From: an uncultured Wenzhouxiangella sp.
GTDB lineage: Bacteria; Pseudomonadota; Gammaproteobacteria; Xanthomonadales; Wenzhouxiangellaceae
Assembly: GCA_937876395.1 (NCBI GenBank)
Contig: CALEIM010000115.1
Coordinates: 1 to 12,396 of the forward strand
Direction of reading: 5' to 3'
Length of the DNA stretch: 12,396 bases
Every line of letters begins with the position of its first letter. Positions within the stretch are counted from its first letter, which is position 1. Shown here in pieces: positions 1 to 8,474 of this stretch. The notes beneath the pieces are model-generated. The model saw only the letters and a program-made list of their open reading frames with translations, was not told the DNA's origin and ran no database searches. The translations under genes and the position numbers were made by a program.

Positions 1-83
1 CTCAGCCTGAACTCATCCGCACCTCATCCCGTACGGCACAGACTATTGTACGCCGGTCGTGCGGCAAATTCCAGCACCGCCAT

Positions 84-1505
84 TCAGCTGGTGGGCGCGA
101 CTGGACGGTCCTCCTGTCTGCCGTCTGCTCGCGCTTCGCTGGTCGCCAGCAGCGGACTGAGCTCGTCGGCCAGGCGGTCCACGGCAGCTGATCTTGAGCC
201 GGAGAGCCCAGGACCGAGGTTGGACCAGGACGGATGGTAGCGGGCCCGGCGCAGGCGGCGCGGCAGGCGCTGGCGCTCCAGCGTTTTGCCGATCGCGATG
301 CGGATGCGCTCCGGGCTGCCGTGCCCACGGCGGCGCAGAGCAGTGAGCAGCTCCAGCGCGCGGGCCAGCAGCAGACGTACGATGGCGTCGTCAACCTGCA
401 AACGTTCACGGCCGCGGATGCGCTCAATCAGGTTCGAGCCGGCGCTGCGCGCCAGGCCGGCACCGGCACCGATCACCGCACCGGTCAGAGTCCCGGCCCC
501 CAGAGTCAGGCCGCCGGTGCTGACATCGACCACCGCCCCGGCACCGGCCCCCAGCGCGGCCATGCCGGAGGTGTGCAGGCCATAGTGGCGCAGGGTTTCG
601 GGATCGAACAGATCGGCCTGCCAGCGGCCGTCGCTGAGCGGCAGTTCGTCGTCCTGAAATTCATCACGTCCGAAGCGGTAGAGCTCCAGCAGGGTGTCGG
701 TGCAGGCCTGTTCGCGGGCCGCAATGCCTGCACGCATCTGCGCCCAGACTTGCTGGCGCGCGGTGTCCTCAGCGACCGGCACCTCACGCCGCCAGGCGCT
801 TACGTCGAGCAGCAGCGACGCCACCGCCTCCAGCGCAGCCCGGCGACGCTGATCCTCTTCCTGCTCACGCCGGGTCAGCCAGGCACTGAGCACGCCGTCG
901 AAATGATCAAGCTGACTGCGCAGCTTCTCGAACAGCAACCGCTCGGTGTGCGGATCGCGAATCGCGGCGTCAAAAGCCAGCACGGTGTGCAATTGCACCC
1001 GCGCCAGCGCCTCGCGCCAGGCTTGTTCGCGGCTTTCGGCTGCAGCGGTAAAGTTGAGCACGGCGATGATCGGGCGGGCGCAGCGGCCGAGTACGGCTAA
1101 TTCATCAAGATATTTTTCCAGCACCGGCTCGCGGGCGTCGATCACGTACAGGGCAATATCGACCTTGAGCATCAGCTCCAGCACTCTGGCTTCGTGATCG
1201 AAGCGGGCCGAGGCCTCGGCGCTGTGAATCAGCTGCCGGACCCGATCCGGACCAGCGTGCCGATCGCCCGGCTGCTGCTCAAACCACTCGATCAGCTCCG
1301 GGGCGTTCTCCAGGCCGGGGGAATCAAACAGTTCGATGCGCTCGTCACCGCCGGTCAGCAATTGAGCCGACATGATGCGACGGGTCGTACCGCCCTGGTC
1401 GCGTACTTCGCCGAACTCCCGGTTGTGGGTCAGGGTGCGCACCAGGGAAGTTTTGCCGGTATTGGTGTGGCCAACCACGGCAATTCGCATGACCCGTGCG
1501 CTCAC
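84..1505 (-). CDS. Era-like GTPase with DUF3482 C-terminal domain
   Basis: Predicted 473-aa GTP-binding protein of the GTPase/DUF3482 family; its cellular role is not established. The P-loop is GHTNTGKTS at residues 12-20, a G2-type Gly-Gly-Thr-Thr lies at 38-41, and the G3 motif DSPG at 61-64. The usual G4 NKxD is replaced by Asn-Phe-Thr-Ala at 151-154, so base recognition may be altered; I believe this is common in the family but could not align it. A Gly/Ala-rich hydrophobic stretch at about 314-352 resembles glycine-zipper, membrane-inserting segments. The start is GTG (1503-1505), overlapping the upstream gene's TGA as GTGA, which implies translational coupling. It is the second gene of a two-gene unit with the DUF2868 membrane protein, an association seen in other proteobacteria. 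No terminator is visible in the 83 bases beyond its stop. Family assignment is firm; function is unknown. Confidence 0.88.
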   Translation of the reverse strand: MSARVMRIAVVGHTNTGKTSLVRTLTHNREFGEVRDQGGTTRRIMSAQLLTGGDERIELFDSPGLENAPELIEWFEQQPGDRHAGPDRVRQLIHSAEASARFDHEARVLELMLKVDIALYVIDAREPVLEKYLDELAVLGRCARPIIAVLNFTAAAESREQAWREALARVQLHTVLAFDAAIRDPHTERLLFEKLRSQLDHFDGVLSAWLTRREQEEDQRRRAALEAVASLLLDVSAWRREVPVAEDTARQQVWAQMRAGIAAREQACTDTLLELYRFGRDEFQDDELPLSDGRWQADLFDPETLRHYGLHTSGMAALGAGAGAVVDVSTGGLTLGAGTLTGAVIGAGAGLARSAGSNLIERIRGRERLQVDDAIVRLLLARALELLTALRRRGHGSPERIRIAIGKTLERQRLPRRLRRARYHPSWSNLGPGLSGSRSAAVDRLADELSPLLATSEARADGRQEDRPVAPTS

Positions 1506-2947
1506 GACCCGCTCCCTGCCAGCCTGAGATGGCGGTGCAATTCGGCCAGTTGGCCCGATTGCGGTTCGGCGCGGTCGATCAGCACGGTGTTACCTCCAGC
1601 CCGCTCGGCCAAAGCCTGCCAGTCCCGGCGACGCGCCATCAGCTCACCCCCACGGGCGACCAGCAGGCTGGCTTCATCGAGCACCAGCCACAGTGGTGAT
1701 CGGGCGGCATCCGCCAGTCGGGCCAGGAAGCGTTCGCTGCCGGCATCGGGCGTGCGCAGCAGCGAGCACACGGCCAGCACGGCGGTCGCCGGACGTGTCC
1801 GCCCGGCGACGGTTTCGAGGATGGCCTTGCGCTGGGTACGAGTATCGGCCCGACCCAGATCAATCAACGCCAGGCCCGGCGCCAGAATGGATAAATCAGC
1901 TTCAGCACGCTCCAGCTCCACGGCCACCGCCAAAATACCCGCCGCTCCGGGATGGCGCGCCCGTTGCGAACGCTGCGTGGGCGGCGGCAGCTCGCGGCCC
2001 GGGGTTTCATTCACGCGCCTTGCCGGCTGCAGATCAGCGGCCAGCCGCAGATAGCCGGGATGGGCCGTGTCCAGGCGCATGCGCCGTCCAGCCCATATCG
2101 CCAGAGCCAGACACACCAGCAGGGCCAGGGCGCGCGGAATGATCGCCCAGGCAATCAGCATGGCGAGCAGAAACCGGGCCCATTCGGCTCGGGCCGAAAT
2201 CTCGCTAACACCTTCTCGACCGGCCAGTATCCAGCCCGGATCGGCCGGCTGCATCAGGCCGAGCAGTTCGGGCCAGGCCGCCAGCAGCGTAACCAGGTGC
2301 ACCACGCTTTGATCATCGAGCAGGGTCGTGCCCCAGCTCAGCTCGTACTGCACCACCGAAAAGAACACGAACAGCGTGAACAGGGCACCGAGCGCATAGC
2401 TCAGCCAGAACACATGGGTCAGGGCACTCAGGCGCCAGCGTCCCCAAACGCTCGAAGCCGCGCCGAAAAAGGCGGTCATCACGTCTGCCGCGTGCACCGA
2501 AGACAGCAAGCGCGGGCCGATCCAGCGCAGGCTGCCGATCAGAGCCGCCCCGGCCAGACTGCCCGAACGCGTTCGTCTGGAACCGACGGCCAATACCACC
2601 AGCCACAGGCCAAACATCAGGGTTGGCACGATCAGCAAGGCGGCGGTGGCCAGCAGGATATCGACCTGTCGATCGGCCACGGTCGCGCGCGCGGCCAGGG
2701 CGCCGAGCAATAGCCCGAAGGCTGCCAGACCAATAGTGAACCAACGCAGAGCGCGCAACAGTTTGCCGATGTCGGCGCGCACCGCCGGCGCCTGGGACAA
2801 CGCGCCGGCGCGGATCAGGATGCGCTGTTCCAGGTGGCCCTCGCTTTCCCTGGCGATAGTAACGGCCGAGGCATCGGGTTGGCGCCCGACGCGCTCTTCG
2901 ACGTGGCGAACAGACTCGGCCAATAGCCACTCGTTGATGGCCAACAT
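1502..2947 (-). CDS. DUF2868 membrane protein, partner of the DUF3482 GTPase
   Basis: Predicted inner-membrane protein of about 481 aa, recognised as DUF2868 from its N-terminus (MLAINEWLLAESVRHVEERV, Glu/Arg-rich) and its gene partner. Four hydrophobic helices are visible near residues 69-88, 96-121, 174-198 and 258-286. A soluble C-terminal half (about 290-481) follows, with alternating hydrophobic strands such as AGILAVAVELE and LWLVLDEASLL, suggesting an alpha/beta cytoplasmic domain. I chose ATG 2945-2947 because the family starts close to this segment. A longer frame up to 3145 would run through the ccoN promoter and into ccoN. A GTG two codons upstream (2951-2953) is also possible; no strong Shine-Dalgarno decides it. 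The gene is divergent from the cbb3 operon and translationally coupled to the GTPase. Function unknown; a membrane anchor or effector of the GTPase is an inference from the pairing. Confidence 0.82.
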   Translation of the reverse strand: MLAINEWLLAESVRHVEERVGRQPDASAVTIARESEGHLEQRILIRAGALSQAPAVRADIGKLLRALRWFTIGLAAFGLLLGALAARATVADRQVDILLATAALLIVPTLMFGLWLVVLAVGSRRTRSGSLAGAALIGSLRWIGPRLLSSVHAADVMTAFFGAASSVWGRWRLSALTHVFWLSYALGALFTLFVFFSVVQYELSWGTTLLDDQSVVHLVTLLAAWPELLGLMQPADPGWILAGREGVSEISARAEWARFLLAMLIAWAIIPRALALLVCLALAIWAGRRMRLDTAHPGYLRLAADLQPARRVNETPGRELPPPTQRSQRARHPGAAGILAVAVELERAEADLSILAPGLALIDLGRADTRTQRKAILETVAGRTRPATAVLAVCSLLRTPDAGSERFLARLADAARSPLWLVLDEASLLVARGGELMARRRDWQALAERAGGNTVLIDRAEPQSGQLAELHRHLRLAGSGS

Positions 2948-2998
2948 GCTCACGCCCGACGCGTCAGGAAATGACGGAAATAAATTTTCATTACTGCG

Positions 2999-3004
2999 AT
3001 AATA
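2999..3004 (-). promoter_or_regulatory. Possible -10 element for the DUF2868/GTPase unit
   Basis: On the minus strand this reads TATTAT, in an AT-rich stretch (about 2977-3004) upstream of the DUF2868 start. No -35 hexamer lies at the proper distance. The shared FNR box would centre near -47.5 from the implied start, which is off the class II optimum of -41.5. This is a weak guess. Confidence 0.25.
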
Positions 3005-3032
3005 GCGCTTGGCCGCCCTGTCGCTGCCGATA

Positions 3033-3046
3033 TTGATTCTGATCAA
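3033..3046 (+). promoter_or_regulatory. FNR/Anr binding site upstream of ccoN
   Basis: TTGATTCTGATCAA is a perfect match to the FNR/Anr consensus TTGAT-N4-ATCAA. Its centre (3039.5) lies 41.5 bp upstream of the start expected from the -10 element at 3069-3074, the classic class II activator position. It predicts oxygen-limited induction of the cbb3 operon. The site is symmetric and lies between divergent genes, so it could also affect the minus-strand unit. Confidence 0.88.
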
Positions 3047-3068
3047 GTATTGCCTGGTGGCCAACGCA

Positions 3069-3074
3069 GATAAT
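3069..3074 (+). promoter_or_regulatory. -10 element of the ccoN promoter
   Basis: GATAAT lies between the FNR box and the ccoN Shine-Dalgarno. If it occupies -12 to -7, transcription starts near 3081, which puts the FNR box centre at -41.5. No -35 hexamer is evident, as expected for an FNR-dependent class II promoter. The implied 5' leader is about 48 nt. Confidence 0.65.
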
Positions 3075-3114
3075 TCTGCTGAGCCAACCGGCACCGATTT
3101 GCCTTCAAAGAACC

Positions 3115-3120
3115 AAGGAA
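3115..3120 (+). promoter_or_regulatory. Shine-Dalgarno site that fixes the ccoN start
   Basis: AAGGAA sits 8 bases before ATG 3129-3131. It supports this start over the in-frame TTG at 3009, which lies upstream of the predicted transcription start. Confidence 0.7.
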
Positions 3121-3128
3121 ACCAATCA

Positions 3129-4556
<1,428 letters not shown>

Positions 4557-4575
4557 AGGGAGTCAACAGCGAGTC

Positions 4576-5220
4576 ATGGCTAGAATTCACGACAAGATTG
4601 AGCAAAACACCATCCTGATGGCGATCCTGATCGTCGTTGCGATCAGCTTCGGCGGCCTGGTGGAAATCGTGCCTTTGATGTTCAAGGCCAGCGTGGTCGA
4701 GCCGGCCGACGGTGTCGAGCCGTTCGGTCCCCTGGAGCTGGCCGGCCGCGACGTGTATGTATCGGAAGGCTGCTACGGCTGTCACAGCCAGCAGATTCGT
4801 CCCTTCCGGGCCGAAACCGAGCGCTATGGGCACTACTCGGTTGCCGGCGAACACGTCTATGACCGTCCGTTCCAGTGGGGTTCCAAGCGAACCGGGCCGG
4901 ACCTGGCCCGGGTGGGCGGTCGCTACAGCGACGACTGGCATGAGCTGCACCTGATCAATCCGCGCGCGGTGGTGCCTGAATCCAATATGCCGTCCTATCC
5001 CTGGCTGGCCGAACGGATCGTTGATCCGCAGACCGTCCAGACCCGCATGCGCGTTCTGCAGCGCATGGGCGACCCCTACACCGACGAGCAGATCGAGACC
5101 GCCGCCGAGAAGGTCGCCGGTCGGACCGAGCTTGAAGCCGTGATCGCCTATCTCCAGGGCCTGGGCACTGGATGGACCGGTCAGCGCGTCACCGTTACTG
5201 AGTCGGAGGCAGACTCATGA
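4576..5220 (+). CDS. ccoO: Cytochrome cbb3 oxidase subunit II, monoheme c (CcoO)
   Basis: 214-aa membrane-anchored monoheme cytochrome c that passes electrons from CcoP towards CcoN. One N-terminal helix (about residues 13-35) is followed by a periplasmic domain with the heme site CYGCH at 66-70. Strongly conserved family segments follow: SQQIRPFRAETERYGHYSVA and WGSKRTGPDLARVGGRYSDDW. M138 in ESNMPSYPW is the likely axial heme ligand. I chose ATG 4576 because the protein then begins MARIHDKIEQN, like known CcoO N-termini; the longer frame from 4522 would overlap the end of ccoN. A GGGAG-like element near 4558-4562 is rather far upstream, so coupling to ccoN translation may help. Its stop overlaps the ccoQ start as ATGA. 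Confidence 0.97.
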   Translation: MARIHDKIEQNTILMAILIVVAISFGGLVEIVPLMFKASVVEPADGVEPFGPLELAGRDVYVSEGCYGCHSQQIRPFRAETERYGHYSVAGEHVYDRPFQWGSKRTGPDLARVGGRYSDDWHELHLINPRAVVPESNMPSYPWLAERIVDPQTVQTRMRVLQRMGDPYTDEQIETAAEKVAGRTELEAVIAYLQGLGTGWTGQRVTVTESEADS

Positions 5221-5390
5221 GCAGCGGAATCATCACCACTTTTGCCCTGCTGGCGTTCATCGCCATCGTGATATGGGTTTTCATTATCAAGCGCAAGGAA
5301 GACTTTGACGAGCAGGCCCATATGCCGCTCGAAGAAGACAAGGACGACAACAAGCCGGACCAGAAGAAGGACAAGGAGCAGTCATCATGA
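5217..5390 (+). CDS. ccoQ: Cytochrome cbb3 oxidase small subunit (CcoQ/FixQ)
   Basis: 57-aa protein, starting MSSGIITTFALLAF and ending KDKEQSS. One transmembrane helix covers about residues 5-24; a short KRK stop-transfer and a very charged cytoplasmic tail rich in Asp, Glu and Lys (about 25-57) follow. CcoQ proteins are small single-helix subunits that stabilise the cbb3 complex. Assignment rests on position between ccoO and ccoP, size and topology, since sequence conservation in this family is low. GGAGG at 5205-5209 lies 7 bases before ATG. Both ends overlap neighbours by ATGA (ccoO stop at 5218-5220, ccoP start at 5387), so translation is probably coupled across all three. Confidence 0.9.
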   Translation: MSSGIITTFALLAFIAIVIWVFIIKRKEDFDEQAHMPLEEDKDDNKPDQKKDKEQSS

Positions 5391-6292
5391 GCACGTTCTG
5401 GCACTGGTACATTGTCCTGATCACCTTGGGCTTCATTGCCTGGTTGGTGTGGATGTTTGTTGCCACGTCGCGCGCGCGGATTGACTCCCAAAGCCATGAC
5501 GAGCACGGCGAAACGACCACCCACGTCTGGGACGGTGACCTGCGCGAGTACAACAACCCGATGCCGCGCTGGTGGCTGTGGCTGTTTTACGCCACGGTGA
5601 TTTTCTCGCTGATCTACCTGGTTCTCTACCCCGGCCTGGGACGCTACGCGGGCGTTTTGAACTGGACCCAGGAAGGCCAGTACGCTGAAGAAATGCAGCG
5701 TGCGTCCGCGGCCTTCGACGCCCAGTTCGCCGAGTTGACCGCCCAGCCGCTGGAACAGCTTGTTGAAGATGAGCAGGCCCTGCGCATGGGGCGCAATATC
5801 TTCGCCCACAACTGCTCGACCTGCCACGGCTCCGACGCGCGTGGCGCGCCCGGTTATCCGAACTTGAGCGACGGCCACTGGACCTGGGGCGGCTCGCCCG
5901 AGCGGGTGCTTGAGACCATCCAGCACGGCCGCCAGGCGGTCATGACTCCGTTTGGCGACATTCTCGGCCCACAGGGCGTCAACCGGGCGGCAGCCTACGT
6001 ACAACAGCTCGCCGGCCAAAGCGTCGACGCCACGCTGGCGGCCGCCGGTCAGCGGATATTCGAGCAGCAGTGCTTCGCCTGTCACGGCCTCGACGGCACG
6101 GGCAATATTTATCTTGGCGGACCGGACCTGACCGCCGGAAACTATATTTACGGCGGCGACATCGAAACCCTGCGTGAAACCATTCGCGACGGGCGCATGG
6201 GCATGATGCCGGCCCAGATCGACCTGCTCGGCGAGGCGCGCACCCGGCTGGTGGCCGCCTACGTACTCAGCCTCAGTCAGGATCAGGAATGA
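5387..6292 (+). CDS. ccoP: Cytochrome cbb3 oxidase subunit III, diheme c (CcoP)
   Basis: 301-aa diheme cytochrome c, the electron entry subunit of the oxidase. Two N-terminal helices (about residues 7-26 and 62-82) are separated by a loop containing THVWDGDLREYNNPMPRWW, a CcoP signature. The two-helix form is common in gammaproteobacteria. The periplasmic part carries two cytochrome c domains with heme sites CSTCH at 143-147 and CFACH at 229-233. Possible axial methionines are in the MTPFG segment (M186) and the MGMMPAQ segment (M271-M274). AAGGAG at 5373-5378, 8 bases before ATG, supports the start, which overlaps the ccoQ stop. Its own TGA overlaps the next gene's ATG. No motif is missing. 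Confidence 0.97.
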   Translation: MSTFWHWYIVLITLGFIAWLVWMFVATSRARIDSQSHDEHGETTTHVWDGDLREYNNPMPRWWLWLFYATVIFSLIYLVLYPGLGRYAGVLNWTQEGQYAEEMQRASAAFDAQFAELTAQPLEQLVEDEQALRMGRNIFAHNCSTCHGSDARGAPGYPNLSDGHWTWGGSPERVLETIQHGRQAVMTPFGDILGPQGVNRAAAYVQQLAGQSVDATLAAAGQRIFEQQCFACHGLDGTGNIYLGGPDLTAGNYIYGGDIETLRETIRDGRMGMMPAQIDLLGEARTRLVAAYVLSLSQDQE

Positions 6293-6573
6293 GCCCTCGG
6301 CCAGCCGATCCGCCGCCGCGGCCACTGGCCCAGCGTCTGGGCGCCATTCTGTGGCCCTCGTTTTTTGCCGCCGGAGTGGCAACAATCGTGTTTTTTGCCA
6401 TCATTGATCCGCTCGATCTGCGCGACGTGACCTTCCCGGAGCTTGAGATCAGCCGCATGACCGGCTACACGATCGGCTTTTTCCTGTTCTGGGCGGCAAC
6501 CGCAGCCTCAAGCCTGTTCACCTGGATCCTGCTCAGACCGCTGAGCCGGTTCAATCCACCCATCAGACAATGA
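6289..6573 (+). CDS. Small two-helix membrane protein of unknown function between ccoP and ccoG
   Basis: 94-aa protein with no domain I can name. It begins with a Pro/Arg-rich N-terminus (MSPRPADPPPRPLAQRLGA). Two hydrophobic helices follow at about residues 18-41 (LWPSFFAAGVATIVFFAIID) and 57-82 (MTGYTIGFFLFWAATAASSL), joined by a short acidic loop (DPLDLRDVTFPELE), and it ends in a basic tail (RPLSRFNPPIRQ). There is no heme motif, Cys or His pattern, so metal or heme binding is unlikely. The start overlaps the ccoP stop and the stop overlaps the ccoG start, both as ATGA. This lock-step arrangement strongly implies co-translation with the oxidase genes. By position it may be an extra subunit or assembly factor, but that is inference. 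Small unnamed membrane proteins do occur here in other gammaproteobacteria. Confidence 0.85.
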   Translation: MSPRPADPPPRPLAQRLGAILWPSFFAAGVATIVFFAIIDPLDLRDVTFPELEISRMTGYTIGFFLFWAATAASSLFTWILLRPLSRFNPPIRQ

Positions 6574-7952
6574 GCAGTCAGCCCGAAACCATTCCACTCT
6601 ACATCAAGCACCCCAAGGTCTACCCGCGTGAGATCAAGGGGCGATTCGCGCGTTGGCGGGTGATCGCCGCCTGGGTGCTGCTGGGCCTGTATTACGTGCT
6701 GCCGTGGATCAATCTCGACGGCCAGCAGATCGTGCTGTTCGACCTGGTCAATCGCCAGTTCCATATCTTCGGGCTGACCCTGTGGCCGCAGGATCTGATC
6801 ATCCTGGCCCTGCTGCTGGCCATGGCCGCCCTGGCGCTGTTTTTTTTCACCGCTCTGGCCGGGCGCCTGTGGTGCGGCTACGCCTGTCCGCAGACCGTCT
6901 GGACCGAAGTATTTCTGTGGCTGGAGCGGATCACCGAAGGGCGCCGCAACCAGCGCATCAAGCTCGATCAGGGGCCGTGGACGAAAGAGAAGCTGGCGCG
7001 CAAATCGACCAAACAGTTTTTGTGGATCACCTTTGCCCTGTGGACCGGCTTTACCTTTGTCGGCTTTTTCGTTCCCATTCGCGAGCTGGGCGTGCGCACG
7101 CTGGACTTCAACCTCGGCGGCTGGGAAACCTTCTGGCTGTTCTTCTACGCCTTCGCCACCTACGGCAACGCCGGCTACCTGCGCGAGCAGGTGTGCAAAT
7201 ACATGTGCCCGTACGCGCGCTTTCAGGCGGCCATGTTCGACGACAACTCGCTGATCATCTCCTACGATGAAAAGCGCGGCGAGCCGCGCGGCCCACGCAA
7301 GAAAGGGGCCGATGCGGCCGAGCTGGGCCTGGGCGACTGCATTGATTGCATGGGCTGTGTCCAGGTCTGTCCGACCGGCATCGACATCCGCGACGGCCTG
7401 CAAATCGAGTGCATCGCCTGCGCGGCCTGTATCGACATCTGTGACGAAGTCATGGACAAGATGGGCTACCCGCGCGGTCTGATCCGCTATTCAACCGAAA
7501 ATGCCATGGCCGGACGCGAGACGCGCATTTTCCGCCCGCGGATTTTCATCTACATCGCCGCCCTGCTGGCCTTGAGCGCCGTGGTCGGTCTGATCATTGT
7601 CGGGCGCGAGCCGCTGCTGGTCGACGTGCTGCGCGACCGCACCGCGCTGCACCGGGTCAGCGCGCAGGTCCTGGAAAACCCCTACACGCTCAAGCTGACC
7701 AACCGCACCGAAGGCGATCTGATCGTCACGGTCAGCGCCGAGGGTCTGGCCGGTCTGCACGTCATCGAACCACTGGCGCCGATCGTCATTGCCCCCGCCC
7801 AGGTGGCCAACCAGCCGCTGACGCTGGGCCTGCCGCTGGAGCAGGCCCAAGCTGGCATGCACGAGATCAGCATCGAGGCGCACGACGCCGCCGGCGAGCT
7901 GCTCAACCGCACCGAAACGCGCTTTTTCATCCCGGCGCGCGCCCTGGAGTAA
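6570..7952 (+). CDS. ccoG: CcoG: membrane iron-sulfur copper reductase for cbb3 assembly
   Basis: 460-aa FixG/RdxA/CcoG-family ferredoxin-like membrane protein. Family members reduce Cu(II) to Cu(I) for delivery to the oxidase CuB site. Transmembrane helices are visible at about residues 31-47, 73-95, 150-170, 185-200 and 323-345. Membrane-proximal cysteine motifs are WCGYACPQTVW (C102, C106) and CKYMCP (C209, C213). Two 4Fe-4S sites follow: C257/C260/C263/C267 and C281/C284/C287/C291. The last ~110 residues are a periplasmic immunoglobulin-like domain typical of the family. Length and motif order are normal. The start overlaps the previous stop as ATGA and has no clear Shine-Dalgarno, so it probably depends on coupled translation. 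ccoH starts 3 bases after its stop. Confidence 0.96.
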   Translation: MSSQPETIPLYIKHPKVYPREIKGRFARWRVIAAWVLLGLYYVLPWINLDGQQIVLFDLVNRQFHIFGLTLWPQDLIILALLLAMAALALFFFTALAGRLWCGYACPQTVWTEVFLWLERITEGRRNQRIKLDQGPWTKEKLARKSTKQFLWITFALWTGFTFVGFFVPIRELGVRTLDFNLGGWETFWLFFYAFATYGNAGYLREQVCKYMCPYARFQAAMFDDNSLIISYDEKRGEPRGPRKKGADAAELGLGDCIDCMGCVQVCPTGIDIRDGLQIECIACAACIDICDEVMDKMGYPRGLIRYSTENAMAGRETRIFRPRIFIYIAALLALSAVVGLIIVGREPLLVDVLRDRTALHRVSAQVLENPYTLKLTNRTEGDLIVTVSAEGLAGLHVIEPLAPIVIAPAQVANQPLTLGLPLEQAQAGMHEISIEAHDAAGELLNRTETRFFIPARALE

Positions 7953-7955
7953 GCC

Positions 7956-8474
7956 ATGCCCAAAAAATTGAACCAGCCGATCGTCCGCCCCTGGTACCGC
8001 GAACCCTGGGTGTGGTTCCTGCTGGGCATTGTCGGCCTGGGCGTGGTCTCGGGCACCAGCGTGTTGATCATCGGCATCGCCAACGCTCCGCAGATGGTCA
8101 GCGGTAATTACCAGCCGCTGGGCAAGGTTCTGGTTGACGGGCGCGAGCAGGCCAGACGCGCTCATCAACTGGGCCTGAGCGCCGAACTGGAGCTGGACGG
8201 CGAGCGCGCCACAGTGCTGATCGACGCCGACCACATCGCAGACCTGCCCGACCAGCTTCTGCTGCGCTTTGAGCACCCCGCCAACGCCGACCGCGATCTG
8301 ACCAGCGTCGCGCGCCGGGTCGATACCGCGCGCTGGGAGGCGCAGTTTGGCGAGATTGCCCCACCGGCGCGGGCGCGGGTCATTCTCAGCGATCTTGAGC
8401 AAACCTGGTGGCTGGGCGGCCGCTTTTCTGCCGAGTCAGCCGGGCACATCAGCCTGACCCCGGACGAGTTGTGA
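7956..8474 (+). CDS. ccoH: CcoH/FixH family cbb3 oxidase assembly protein
   Basis: 172-aa single-pass membrane protein of the FixH/CcoH family, needed for assembly or stability of cbb3 oxidase. A short basic N-terminus leads to RPWYREPWVWF, typical of FixH, and a helix at about residues 17-42. The rest is a periplasmic domain ending in WWLGGRFSAE, close to the conserved C-terminal tryptophan segment of the family. A Gly-Asn-Tyr motif (50-52) directly after the helix also fits FixH. It lies 3 bases after ccoG. Its TGA is overlapped by the GTG start of ccoI. Molecular activity is unknown for the family; the role is inferred from conserved clustering and published genetics. Confidence 0.92.
   Translation: MPKKLNQPIVRPWYREPWVWFLLGIVGLGVVSGTSVLIIGIANAPQMVSGNYQPLGKVLVDGREQARRAHQLGLSAELELDGERATVLIDADHIADLPDQLLLRFEHPANADRDLTSVARRVDTARWEAQFGEIAPPARARVILSDLEQTWWLGGRFSAESAGHISLTPDEL

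Noticed and set aside
234..1100. Long plus-strand open frame of 288 codons opposite the GTPase gene
   Set aside because: It is antisense to a recognised GTPase, is Gln/Ala/Arg-rich low-complexity sequence and shows no motif; it is a GC-rich shadow frame.
3009..3128. In-frame N-terminal extension of ccoN from a TTG at 3009
   Set aside because: It covers the FNR box and -10 element and lies upstream of the predicted transcript start; ATG 3129 has a good Shine-Dalgarno and a family-like N-terminus.
5195..6385. Long minus-strand open frame of 396 codons opposite ccoP
   Set aside because: It is antisense to ccoQ, ccoP and the 94-aa gene and has no recognisable domain; shadow frame.
8408..8470. 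ATG start for ccoI inside ccoH
   Set aside because: The added 21 residues are out-of-frame ccoH sequence; GTG 8471 gives the normal Cys-rich start and a GTGA overlap.
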